Below are positions 24,630 to 35,460 of a stretch of 64,000 bases of DNA, piece by piece (position 1 is the first letter of the stretch; every line of letters begins with the position of its first letter). The notes under the pieces are model-generated. The model did not search any database. It was not told the DNA's origin and was given only the letters and a program-made list of their open reading frames with translations. This stretch comes from Gyromitra esculenta (lineage: Eukaryota; Ascomycota; Pezizomycetes; Pezizales; Discinaceae). The DNA lies in the NCBI GenBank assembly GCA_038503075.1, contig JBCAML010000001.1, positions 2,418,001 through 2,482,000 of the forward strand. The letters run 5' to 3'. A program made the position numbers and the translations under genes.

Positions 24630-25312
24630 CCACTCAAACCCGAATCCAATAGGAAAATCAACAAGGTATTATATTAACAAAAGAAAACCCAGAATTTATT
24701 TGCCTTGAATAACTCTATCACACCTGGGTGTTTCCCCTACCAAAAGTAGAGCTATCCTAACCTCCATAATTCCATATTCGCCAACACTTATATTTTGTGA
24801 TAAAACTAGATATGGTTTCTGCCACACCATAATAGGAACTTTAGTTAATATCAATTACCAAGATTGCGAATTGTTGTAGGTGCTGGTTGCTGCACTGATC
24901 GGCTAATGGTTTCATCCCGGTACAGGTTTTAGACTCCATCCGCCACAACCCTTCACTTCGTTCGGGGCACTCAGAACACTTAGCGGTGATCCGAGATTTT
25001 TGGGGATTCATAGGTGTAAGTTGCTCTCCTTATCGTGTACTATTGAAAAAGGTTAATTTTGCGTTTTCATTGATATTTCGATCCGCCTGCATAGTATATC
25101 TTGGAGCTTCATTTTCGATTTCTACGACCCTGCGAGTAACGACATGTGGTTCTAAAATGTACTTGCTAAAAAATAAAGTTTGTGACGTGGGTAAATCTTG
25201 GCAGCAATCGTGCCCCATTAACAACACAATTCCCCAGCCTACAATCAACTTACCACTGCTGTTTATTCTGTGACAATTCTATCTACACATTAGGTAGTCT
25301 GAAATCTACATA

Positions 25313-25447
25313 TACTCGCAACAGGCATAAAGAACCCGAAAATGATTTTTGCTGGCAACGACTTTTGGTTCACTCCAATCCAGCACACACGACTTGGTTG
25401 GTTGACTCATATTTGCATTTTCGGGTTCTTTATGCCTGTTGCGAGTA
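25313..25447. repeat. Fold-back (inverted-repeat) element 2
   Basis: The left arm 25313-25344 and right arm 25416-25447 are perfect 32-bp inverted copies around a 71-bp spacer. The outer ends read TACTCGCAACAGGCATAAAG, closely matching the ends of element 1. Near-perfect arms suggest recent insertion. A MITE with TA target duplication is inferred. Confidence 0.75.
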
Positions 25448-27514
25448 GTTGTCGGGGTTAAGTTCCGTAGGTTGTAGCCTCCGAAATGTAGATTTGGTCG
25501 TTACCCAACTTTACCCCCATCACAGACCTTTTTTTGGCTAGTATGCCCGAAAAAGAAAAAAAGAAGCCGTACCACCATAGCCTCCCGCAAGCCTCCCGCA
25601 ATTGCAATCGATTACGCGATTTGTGTCTCTCCGATTACCATTCATTGTCAATCCGAGCATCTGTGCCTTTCTGATATGATACGAAGATACGTGTCCTTGT
25701 TGCGGGGATAGACCACGCTTAAGTGAAAAGGTATCATTCAGCTTGATCTGGTATGTAACAGCATATTTTGGCGCCTTATGCTTCTGATGCCAGTTTTGTT
25801 CTAGCTATTACAAGGTTAGATAACTCTCATTCCTATTTCTAGTTGACAAACTTCAGCTAAGGTTTGACAAAAAATACATATAGATCAATAGCAGGGATCC
25901 GAAGACTAATATTTACGGAATATCTCCTCGATTGACTAGAGTAGCAGATAAGACTGCTATATTTGATTTTCAAATAGTTCCTACGGGTGATATAGACCCC
26001 ATCATGGTCATACCATCCTTGTAATACGTACAGTACTGAATCCAGGATGTGGCCTAGGCCTTTGAACGCTTAAGCTTATCCACCCTATGGGGTGATAGTA
26101 TATAAAAAGGTTATGAGACATATACCAACTAAAGGGTGCGGATGTAAGTACCGGGGCCGACGTCGATTATATGATAAAATGACGTAGTTACATTATTTGT
26201 GTATCAACCCCACCATTCCGTTTAATTTTGTTTCCCTACCTAGCCGAGCTTGAGTATAATCCGGAAAAAATAAGAAATTCCTACAGATATATTCCCTAGT
26301 GACTAAGCGTGTTTCCTGAGCTTTCTAATATGCCAGAGCTTAGACCCAGGCGCAGTTGTAAGAGAACGATATTTGAAGAAGGCATTTATGTCTACGGCGG
26401 GGTTAACATTCCACTCCTTTCTTGTTTGGTAGTGCTTCGGCAACTGGCCTAGGCGATTAGTAGATGGAGAAACTAGAGGAGGAACCCACATCCGATAACT
26501 AGTGTAAACCGATATCTCATCACACTGGCGTGAGCCCAGCGTCCCATTGTTTTTTGATGCGGTGTATTCCAAGAGCTGCAGGTCTCACGCGAGTTGTACT
26601 TGGAGTAAATAGCACTAGGTATTCGCTAAACTTTGAACTAAGGTGACATGTCACTACCGGCCCTAGGCCTTCAATGCTCGATCTATGCCATGGGGAGGCG
26701 GCCTATCATATTAGCTTACCGGCGATAGGTAAAACCCATTTCATAGATAGGATAGCGTGCCTAGGAAGGAGAAACCAAGGCTGGCCGTGTAGAAATGTAT
26801 AGTATAGTGTCATGGCTATGATAATCCATTTCATTCGTACTATGTATTATACTCTTGGATGATACTAACCTTAGCAGTATGAAAATATATATCAGCGCTG
26901 CAGAGAAGCGGTTGAACGCCGACATTGTGTACTCTGTGATATAAGGCGCTGAAAGTTTCGTAGTGATAGATATATATCGATACCTAAGGTAACCTTGAAG
27001 CGGGTAGCTCAGCAAGTGATCGAGATCTACAGCGAAAACTCTACACTACCTAAAATGGAAGATTTCCGGTGCTGGAACTACATGTACATGTAGCTTCCTA
27101 GATACACGTAGCAGTGCGAAAGTAAATCTATTCACTTTGGTACGAAGCAAATACACATATAACTCACCGCTTATACGACCGAATCTCACTATAGTCGTCA
27201 AAATTAATGGATGGGTAATAGGGGATCGAGATTACTCTGGGAATATCACAAGATGTCCTTTCATGTAAATGTGGGGCACGAGGGGAAGTTCATTCTTCTC
27301 AAAATGTTTCTAGACTTACATGGCTTTCTTGTTTTGACATATATAGTTCAGAACGCCCTAATCTTATTGTGACCAGCTGTGTGACCATGCCCTCATGTAA
27401 GCCGGTATAGCATAGAGCTAAACTCAAGCAGCTCTACTCTAGATCTAATCCAACAAGTAACCTTACATAGATGGAACATCAACGATTGATCCAGGGCTAT
27501 AAAACCTGTCGGGA

Positions 27515-29030
27515 TTATCCCCAGTATTGTCTCCAGACTTGCCAGTAGTTGAGTTCGCCAACAAACTGTGTTTGGCCTACGTTAGATAGGATTTGCATGA
27601 CTAGAAATGCTTTCCCACATACCTGAAATTGGGGCACTATGATCTCATGAAATCCCTCGTTTAATTTTGGCTCCTCAACTTCCCGATACCATTGCAGAAG
27701 CTCATCTTCTTCTGAGTCTAATACCTATGTCTCATCAGTGTTGTTCAGAGCAGAGTCTAAGTCGCCACATACCAGACCACCCTCATCGCCAAAGTACAAG
27801 GTCTTAACATTTTTGTTGTGCCACGCAAGTTCATATGGCCATTGCAAGTATATGCATCGTACTGTAAACCCCGCGTTACCCGCTACGTCGAACAGCATTT
27901 GCCGCGAGGCTGCACTGTATTCGCTGTGTTCTAGAGGATTTAGCGAAGCACTAATATGAAAAAGCAAAGACTTACCAATTACTATCGATTTTTCAGAAGG
28001 CTCAATGGAGGTAATAAGAGTGTCCAAACAGTCCATCGGCCCGTGGAGGTATCCTAGGGGTCTGAGGAAACTTTGGAAAAAGGTTGTTTTCCCGCACGAT
28101 GGTGCGCCAAAAAGCAGGACAATCTCTGGACTTCTCAGTTGTGCCAGGTGTGAGATCTCTGGGCAAAGTTGAGCACTACAAAACAGATATTCATTCGGAT
28201 CAAATCTTCCGAGGGTATATGGCTCAGGAGGGGATTTGTGAAGAAGTTCCTCTGGCGTAAAGAAAGGAATCTCAAGGTTACATGCAAATTTTCTTTCCAA
28301 ACTTCCAATGTCAGGAGCCATATAAGAGCAGCATTGCTTTGATTTTAAATTTTAAAGTACCTGTCATTACAAGCCCAGTCTTTGAGGCGGCCTGCCGCAT
28401 CGCCAACGTAGAAGCAATCAGCCAGGTCCGTTTCTTGTTTGTTAATGTCGGATAAAAATTGGGACCACATCCAGGTCCTAGGTTTCCGATACATGTCTTG
28501 GCGAACTGAAGCGTAAACACGAAGCGGGATGCAAAGCTATTTTTGTCAGCGGAAGCATATCAAGTAATAGGGAATTGAAGGGGAGAGCTAGATTAAGATA
28601 AAAGTATATACTTCTGAAGCAATTTGTGATATTTGGAACTTGAAGATATCTCCCCTGCGCCCACTCTCGAGGGGCATGTTATTTTGGTTCGATATTATCA
28701 CAATAATATAACTGTCCAGCGAGGCTATTAGCTACTCTCCAAAAACTAGACATTAGTAAACCTACCCTTCGTCATTTAGATGTCTTATCTTCTCACGCAT
28801 CTGTTTCGAACACCATTCCCAGTCATCATGATCGCATGGAAAAATCTTGTTAGATTTTCGTTTGATTAAGGTGAAGTCCTTGTAAAAGAAATTAGCTATA
28901 TTCTTTTGAGGTATTTCTAAGTACCCACCAGATCAAAGCCAGCAACTTTGACTTTGGAGCCATCCTCCAATTGGTTGTATAGCGTAGTTTTTCCGCATAA
29001 TAATGTAGAACCCTTCGTCCACCATTCCAT
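27515..29030 (-). CDS. Polynucleotide kinase 3'-phosphatase (DNA end repair)
   Basis: PNKP restores 5'-phosphate and 3'-hydroxyl ends during DNA break repair in the nucleus. Exons are 29030-28929, 28878-28766, 28711-28612, 28536-28361, 28292-27976, 27930-27773, 27724-27623 and 27565-27515, totalling 1119 nt or 372 residues. The phosphatase nucleophile motif DLDFT (residues 33-37) is rebuilt across intron 1, and CFYVGDAAGR and NDRKFACN follow. The kinase Walker A loop is GAPSCGKTT (226-234). The C-terminus VWRQYWG resembles fungal homologues. An in-frame TAG at 27725-27727 falls inside a 48-bp intron (GTATGT...CATAG), so it is not a nonsense mutation. No FHA domain is present, as in fungal Pnk1. 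Introns are 45-75 bp. A further 5' exon is possible because the frame stays open upstream of the chosen ATG. Confidence 0.85.
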
Positions 29031-29721
29031 TTTACAAGAGTAGGTCTGAGCTGTAGAATCTCGGCCGATGTTCGCTTTTGTAATTTGTTCAGAATACTTG
29101 CAGGTGCAGGTGTGTAGTCAAGGGAGATTTGTAATTGAAACCTAAAAAGGCGCAGTCTAAATATACTCAATGTACACATGTTCCACAGCTTAGGGTAGAA
29201 CGATTCTTCTAGCATCTATAGTTTTTCTGTCACCCATGCTCAGCCGAAAGAGGTGTACTGTGGTACCGCATAATCTCCCCACGATGCTGACTAGTAAAAT
29301 ATGCATTAGTGTGCGTAATAGGAAAGGAATGTGGCGGTTTAAATATTATCAGTGCTTCATAAACACAAACTGAAAATATCTCAGATAACAAGGGGGATCG
29401 GATACCTAGATGTGTGTTGTGATTTCACAATCCTTCGCCTCGAGTTTTCAGTTCGCGATGTCTCTTAAACGAGAATGACTTCTGAAAAAATTATGATCTG
29501 AAAATATCACTCTCAATCGTTTTGAGATTTTGATCATTTGCTGATATCATTATGTGTATAACATGTATAGAACATGTTGACTTTCTATGATTTTCCGCCA
29601 AACCCCCCCACAGCGGCATTATAAATGTAGAGTATTAACAGATAATATGCATGTCTTACCTACTAGCGCCGGAACGAATTTCACTAAATGCTACGGTATC
29701 AAAGCCTCCAGTCTCGTTGTT

Positions 29722-29827
29722 GAGGCTTTGCGCAAATTGATCGGCTCCGATTTCTAGCAATATGATTGGTGCAGATCAGTTTCTGGTTGGTCAAAAACCA
29801 GGGTTGGCTCGAAAGCGCAAAGTCTCT
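29722..29827 (-). repeat. Short inverted-repeat element, copy B
   Basis: This is the reverse-orientation copy of the element at 4282-4386 and 30051-30154. Its ends GAGGCTTTGCGC and GCGCAAAGTCTC form a terminal inverted repeat of about 12 bp. The interior shares TCTGGTTGGTCAAAAACCAG in reverse orientation. Confidence 0.65.
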
Positions 29828-30050
29828 ATTATCCCAGGAGCGACTGTGGGTATGCTTATTCTCTCTACTGAATCGCCGATCCGAGCACTTGGAATTCGAA
29901 GTGATTGATCTTGAGTTGAATACCCCACTTTTGATTAGAGACTAGAGGCTCGAGTAGAGTAGCAAATGGAATATTTCGCCACAAAATGTGTATCAGTTTA
30001 TTAGCCAAGACCGCCAAGTCTCGCTATACCCTCTCGCTAACCCCTCTAGT

Positions 30051-30154
30051 GCTCTATGTGCTTTTGAGATAGTCCTGGTTTTTAACCAACAAGAAGCTGA
30101 TCTGCACCAATCAAATTGCTAGAAATCGGAGCTGATCTATTTGCGCAAAGTCTC
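30051..30154 (+). repeat. Short inverted-repeat element, copy C
   Basis: Same family as copies A and B. The right end GCGCAAAGTCTC is well kept and the left end is degenerate. The interior contains CTGATCTGCACCAATCA and GCTAGAAATCGGAGC, both shared with copy B in reverse complement. Confidence 0.62.
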
Positions 30155-30721
30155 TATTATCCCCCAAACCAGATGTAGAAAAGTACAGCTCATGCAAGTT
30201 TGAGCTCGAGGTTATCAGATTGAGGGATTAATTGTATGTCCTTTCCCCTCTTTCTTTTGATGTTCCTAATTAAGATATTGAAGATCAGAAGGCTGTCGTT
30301 TATTTGAGGAGGCGAAGGCGTTAGGCAGCTTCGTAAGTTGTCTAGGAACCCCACTCACAGATGGCCGGTAATTGCCGGTTGATATCTGGCAGAGAAGTGA
30401 AGATCAGTTTGGGTTGCAAAAAAATCAGTTGCAACGCTAGAAAGCCTCCTATTTGGTGATCATGAGGGCTCGTCTAGAGTATGAAAGCAATGAGATATCA
30501 AGATATCAAATCGTGAAAACGGGCCCCCACTGGTGCGGATTGGGTTGCCGATATTGCTTCGAGTTTGCAGTTGCCGGGAAGTGCGAACCTACGTAGCTGC
30601 CACGTTAAAGGATTATGTATAAAAAGTTAGAGTAACGGTGTCTATTGAACCTTTCCTCAATAAAAACGATTATTGAATCACTCGAGCTCAGAGATCTAGA
30701 TAGCAGGTCAACACCACAACA

Positions 30722-32759
30722 ATGAGCTTGACAGATGACGACGTTATTATATTCTGTTCCGGAAATGGGGGTTTGTAGCCCTCTACTAAATAAATAAAAA
30801 TACTATCTAATACCTATATTTGCAGAGCACTTATCCTCCAAATGGAAATCACATTATAGTGGAACCGTTCTAATTCCAACGCCGTTCAGTACTATTGACA
30901 TTATACTTGACGTAAGCCACGACCTAAACCAACGCAGTGAATACCCTCATGGAGATGAGCACGACGAAGCTTGTCTTGTCTGGCTCCGTGAAGGGCATGA
31001 AGTCGATCGTGTTACTATTCACACGCCTAACACTTCACCTGCAATCTCATTCTTGTTGAATGTCTTTCAAACGAGTTTGTTATCTGAGAAGACTCAAATG
31101 ACTGCAATCAAGCTAGTGCAAGCTGAGATGGAAGGATATATCCTCCGAGCAGATTTCTTAGAAACTCGAATGGTAGACTGTGAATTGGCAGAGAAAACGG
31201 TCGGGTTTTCGAAGCCCCGTCAAAGAATTCAGCTCCAAAAACCTGTAATCGATGGCAAGCTTAGCCTACTGAAGATTCTTGAAGCATCTATTGGTGGAAT
31301 AGTTGTGGTAGGACCTACAGCAGGTAGTCTAGAGGAAAATTTAGCCAACCTCGAAACCGAACTGGCCAACAGGATTTCTTTTCCTTGGTTATCCATGAAC
31401 CCTGTCGGCCAAAAACGTTTGGCCCTAGTTGATGAGAGCTCCGACGAGAATTACCGTCATGCTTTCCTCAGAGCAGCGCATGGACTGGGCGTATCTTTGA
31501 TAGTTCTTGGTCGACAGGGGCACTGGCTGCAGGGCCCACGGTTCGCTTACTCGCGGGAAGCCTTCCTACCAATCGACATGACTGTCGACAGCGGGCTTCC
31601 ATCACGTATCATAGAAGCTTTGCAGGAATACGGCGTGGCAATAGATGGGATTACGACATTGGCCGATCGTTTTCTGGCACCCACTGCCCGTGTTGCAGAG
31701 TTGATGAAGTTGCCAACTTCCCCGGCTGCCTCGTTCGAAAAATGTGTCGATAAATTTGAGACACGGATAGTTATGCCTGGAGGGTGCCAGGTCCTGTGTG
31801 TATCCGACCTCCAAGAGCTTCGAGACGCTTTGCATTCGACGGAACTATTCTACCCACTGATTGTCAAGCCTGCGCAAGGCTCCGGCTCGAAGGGTGTATC
31901 CAGAGTTGTTAACGAAACAGAGTTACTCCAAACGGTGGAGACATTGCTCACTAGCCGGCGACAAAGGATCATTATCGAAACTTTTGTGGACGGCCCAGAA
32001 GTGGATGCGAATTTTGTTCTGCACGATAGGCGTCTGCTCTTCTGCGAGATATCGGATGAATTTCCATGCGACGCAGAAGGAGAGAATGCTACTGGTTTTG
32101 CCTCGTTCATGGAAACCGATATCGTTTTCCCTTCAATCTTGAGCAAGCGTGAGACAGAACTGATCCAATCTTCCCTATTCGAATTTCTTCTAAAACTCGG
32201 ATTCCTCTCGGGAGTATTTCACGTTGAAGCCCGAATTCGGGATTCTACAATGGAGTATAAAGCTGGTGATGACGGTGTCATTGATCTTCGCCGTAAACAA
32301 GATTCTCCAGAGAAACAACTTAGCGTCTTTGTGATCGAGGTTAATGCTCGCCCTCCTGGATTCATATGTTCTTCTAGCAGCGCGCACACGTACGGCATCG
32401 ATTATTACTGCCTTCAGGTGCTGATGGCACTTGATGACAAGGAACGGCTGTTGGCGTTATCAAAGCCTTTTCGTGGTGGTGCGCAGGCCTGGTATCAAAT
32501 AGTTTTTATTGCTGCAGATCGCGGGGGCATATTCAAGTCTGAAAATACATGCGAGGAACTGATGGAACGTTTTCCTGATCTGATTCCGAATGTGGCGGAG
32601 TCTCGTTGCTTCTTCAAGAATGGTCAAAGAGTCCCAGACCCCCGCGATGGCATAACAAGGTGGGTTGCTTGTTTTATACTACGATCCAAAGTCAGCCGAC
32701 TCCATGTAATTCGCCAGGCACAACTCGCTCGAGAGGAACTCCGTTATCAGATCGATTGA
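30722..32759 (+). CDS. ATP-grasp carboxylate-amine ligase-like protein
   Basis: ATP-grasp enzymes join a carboxylate to an amine through an acylphosphate. Exon 1 is 30722-30770 and exon 2 is 30826-32759, joined by a 55-bp intron (GTTTGT, TTTGCAG), giving 660 residues. The ATP-grasp core includes YPLIVKPAQGSGSKGV (about 360-375), the adenine-side segment IIIETFVDGPEVDANFVL, and the metal-binding strand VFVIEVNARPPG (about 517-528). The N-terminal region of about 300 residues is not a recognised domain. The architecture recalls carnosine-synthase-like and amino-acid ligases, but the substrate cannot be read from sequence. The neighbours give no biosynthetic cluster. A small-molecule ligase role is an inference. 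Confidence 0.82.
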
Positions 32760-34133
32760 TCTACAATATATTTCGTTCGCGCAATGACTGTCTCCAACCA
32801 TTGAGGATTACCGCATCCCATCTAGTTAAGTCCCTACCAACCGCTGTACGAATGGTTTATATAAGGGTTCTAGATACTGGTACCCAGATCTGTCACACGA
32901 ATTTTGTATTAAGCGTCGCTATAAGTAGTTACTCTAGATTGTTATGTGTAACAACTCAAGTCTCCACCAATCCTAATTAAATCTAACGGTTCTTTTATGT
33001 AGGTGACTTCTGTAACAGTGTTCGCATATATACATCTGTAGAGAAGGTTGATTTGAAAGAGTTAGGTGGTAGGTGGAGATGTGGGGAATCAAGGCAGCAG
33101 CTGGTTATCACATATGGCCATATACCGGCATTAGTATAGGCAAGCCTATGGCCCATAGGTTTTCTGGGAATTTCTCGACCCGTTCTTGAACGCATTTTTA
33201 CGCAGCATACCATGTTTCCCGGCGCTACGAGAATCCGGCGTTGCGAGAATCTCCACACAATGTCAACGCCTCAAACAGATCTAGCTAATCAGGGTGTCAA
33301 TTCTCGCGACACCGAATTCTCGCGGTCCCGGGCAACACGGTATGCATGTGGGAACCTCCATTGCTAGAGATCAACACCGTGCTAAGTGACTTGCAAATAT
33401 TTACTTGTGCTTTACTGTGTGTATAGATATACCATATTGTTTGAAACCGTGAGAATTTACGGTATTTCAGTTAGTTAGGTCCGTTCAAGGTACAACAAAG
33501 CGACCGAGCGATAGAGTTTGCATGCAAAACAGAATACCATATGAACAGTTAATAATAATGAACAGTTGCAACCACAGTTTTTCGTTGAGACATACAGATC
33601 TAGGACAATAAGTGGCACAGTGACTTCGCCTTCGTGGCTAAGCCACTCAACCACAGTGATTACTACTTCTGCTGCAGACCCATGCCCATTCGCTCACTTT
33701 ATGTCTGGGCCTGGTACAGGTGGTCGGCTCAGCCTTGAGGCTGAGAAAAAGCAAATATAGTAGCAAAGGCTTTGGTGCGAAGCACTCGTCGCATTTTATC
33801 AGCCTTGTTTCTTTAATTTTGTGTTTTGTAAGAACTAGATTACGAGCTTTGAACGGACCCGAGAAAAAAAATTGGGAGCGTTAATATTTCTTGGGACATT
33901 TCATTTCGTTAAGCCTGAAGAATTATATTCCCAACAAATCTCCGAGATAAGCCTCAAAGATTACTAGACCTGTTACCGTAAGTTGTTTATTAACCATGTA
34001 CTATTTTTCAAAGGCTAGCTAACGTAAACCCCCGGGCCGGAGAGAGTAGAGAACAACAAAAAGGAGCTCTGAGTCGATTAAGGCCTGCGCTAGCTAACTA
34101 TACTGAGTCGCGCGCGTGCCCTTTTGTATTACC
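32760..34133. other. Intergenic with an imperfect fold-back element
   Basis: No gene was recognised. An inverted repeat lies at 33204-33347. The remaining DNA is AT-rich and includes the promoter of the ankyrin gene. Confidence 0.45.
33204..33347. repeat. Imperfect fold-back element 3
   Basis: The left arm (about 33204-33254) and right arm (about 33297-33347) are inverted copies matching at about 39 of 51 positions by eye. Both contain GCGAGAAT blocks, and GCATACC lies at the outer end. Most mismatches are transitions, as expected from ageing or C-to-T decay. The arms do not resemble those of elements 1 and 2. Confidence 0.6.
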
Positions 34134-35144
34134 ATGTCACAAAATGTCGAGACTGGCATTGAGCCTATTGGGTTGAAAATCTTTCGTACACGAACTCTAA
34201 CGGATATGGGCGAGGGGGCGAAACACCCTCGAACATTATCAAACCCGGGCCCTAAACGCCCGGTACTTAGGAGGCCGACTTGGTCATCCTGGGAAAGCAA
34301 GCTCGTGGGAGCAGCTGGAAGTGGGAATGAGGCAACAGTGAGAGCAATTCTTGACCAGGTGAGCTGCAGTGAGGAGTTATCACTGTGGAGAAGGACGGCG
34401 CTGCAGGCAGCTGCAAGAGGCGGACATGAAGGAGTAGCGAGGTTCCTCCTTAACGCGGGAACCGAAATCAACTCACCATTATCTGGCGGAAGCAAAGAGA
34501 AGTTAAAACTTCAGGAGGTTGTGTGTGGACTTCTTGAAGCTGGAGCTAGCATTGATGAAATGCCACTTATGCCAGTGTGGGGAGAAACGGCTTTACAGGG
34601 AGCGGCAAGAAATGGACAAGGGGGAATCATAAAGATGCTGCTTAGTTCTGGAGCCAATGTTAATGGAAGGGACGTTTGGGGCGGCTCTTGTCTGCATATT
34701 CTCCCCTCAGCAGAAATAATGGAGGAACTCCTAACTTCGAATGCCGACGTCGACTTGCAAGATTATGATGGGTCAACACCTCTGCACCATGCTATAAACA
34801 AGTTGTCGAATAGCGCCATTGAGTCCTTGCTTCATGCTGGTGCAGATATGAAAATCAAGGACAAAAAAAACCGAAAACCGCTAGATATTGCGCTCGAGAA
34901 AGGCGCCATAGATATAGTTATGCTTTTGCTTGATTGGGGCGACGATATCCGTGGTTATCAGATGGATCACTGGCGCACAGCATTCAAAGCAACGGATCAG
35001 GATATCATAATGATAAAGCAGTACGCAAATCGCAGCAAGGCTATCGAGTTGATCAGCCCGCAGGACATGACCACCAGTATGGAGGTCCAATCACCAGGAA
35101 GCCGAGCCCCAGATCTAAATTCGCAATCAATCAAGCGCATGTAG
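34134..35144 (+). CDS. Ankyrin-repeat protein (possibly the 5' part of the following CorA-like gene)
   Basis: A single open frame of 336 codons from an ATG in good context (ACCATGTC). Ankyrin units are visible as RTALQAAARGGHEGVARFLL, ETALQGAARNGQGGIIKMLL, STPLHHAINKLSNSAIESLL and RKPLDIALEKGAIDIVMLLL. These repeats mediate protein contacts. The frame ends in TAG at 35142-35144, just after a possible splice donor (GTAGTA at 35141). A CorA-like gene follows about 300 bp downstream on the same strand. Fungal proteins joining ankyrin repeats to a CorA-like module are common, so the two may be one gene. The sequence alone does not settle this. Confidence 0.72.
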   Translation: MSQNVETGIEPIGLKIFRTRTLTDMGEGAKHPRTLSNPGPKRPVLRRPTWSSWESKLVGAAGSGNEATVRAILDQVSCSEELSLWRRTALQAAARGGHEGVARFLLNAGTEINSPLSGGSKEKLKLQEVVCGLLEAGASIDEMPLMPVWGETALQGAARNGQGGIIKMLLSSGANVNGRDVWGGSCLHILPSAEIMEELLTSNADVDLQDYDGSTPLHHAINKLSNSAIESLLHAGADMKIKDKKNRKPLDIALEKGAIDIVMLLLDWGDDIRGYQMDHWRTAFKATDQDIIMIKQYANRSKAIELISPQDMTTSMEVQSPGSRAPDLNSQSIKRM

Positions 35145-35460
35145 TATGTTTTTATCCGCACATTATTAGGGTTAGGCTTATTTGCTTACTGTATAAGTTC
35201 TGCATTCGGGGTCACATCCGATTCCCAGAGAAGGTCGCTCATTGAACCTTGGGCTTATATGATGAAATATCTGGACCCCGGACCCTTAGTCTCGCTATAT
35301 TCGTCTCGAGGCCAAGCTGTGATCCAGTGGGTATGGGCCTTGGTCGATCCAGACTCAATATCTGGCCATGGAGCTAGGTCAAGGAATTTTGGCACTGGTA
35401 TCCCCAATATTGGGAACATGGTAACTACAGTCGACAAAAAAGGTGCGATATCCCATCTCC

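Larger units (their letters stand above)
24148..27514. other. Intergenic region with two fold-back elements
   Basis: No protein gene was recognised in 3.4 kb. Two strong inverted repeats lie at 24480-24629 and 25313-25447. The rest is AT-rich with short open frames. TACATGTA palindromes overlap at 27079-27092. Confidence 0.5.
29031..30721. other. Intergenic with two short inverted-repeat elements
   Basis: AT-rich DNA between divergently oriented genes. It holds repeat copies at 29722-29827 and 30051-30154 and presumably both promoters. No other gene was recognised. Confidence 0.45.

Noticed and set aside
24148..27514. Search for a CRISPR-like or tandem array among the inverted repeats
   Set aside because: The repeats are isolated fold-backs, not regularly spaced direct repeats, and the genome is eukaryotic.
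27725..27727. In-frame TAG within the polynucleotide kinase frame, suggesting a nonsense mutation or stop readthrough
   Set aside because: It is the 3' end of a 48-bp intron (GTATGT...CATAG) whose removal is in frame and shortens the protein to the family's usual spacing.
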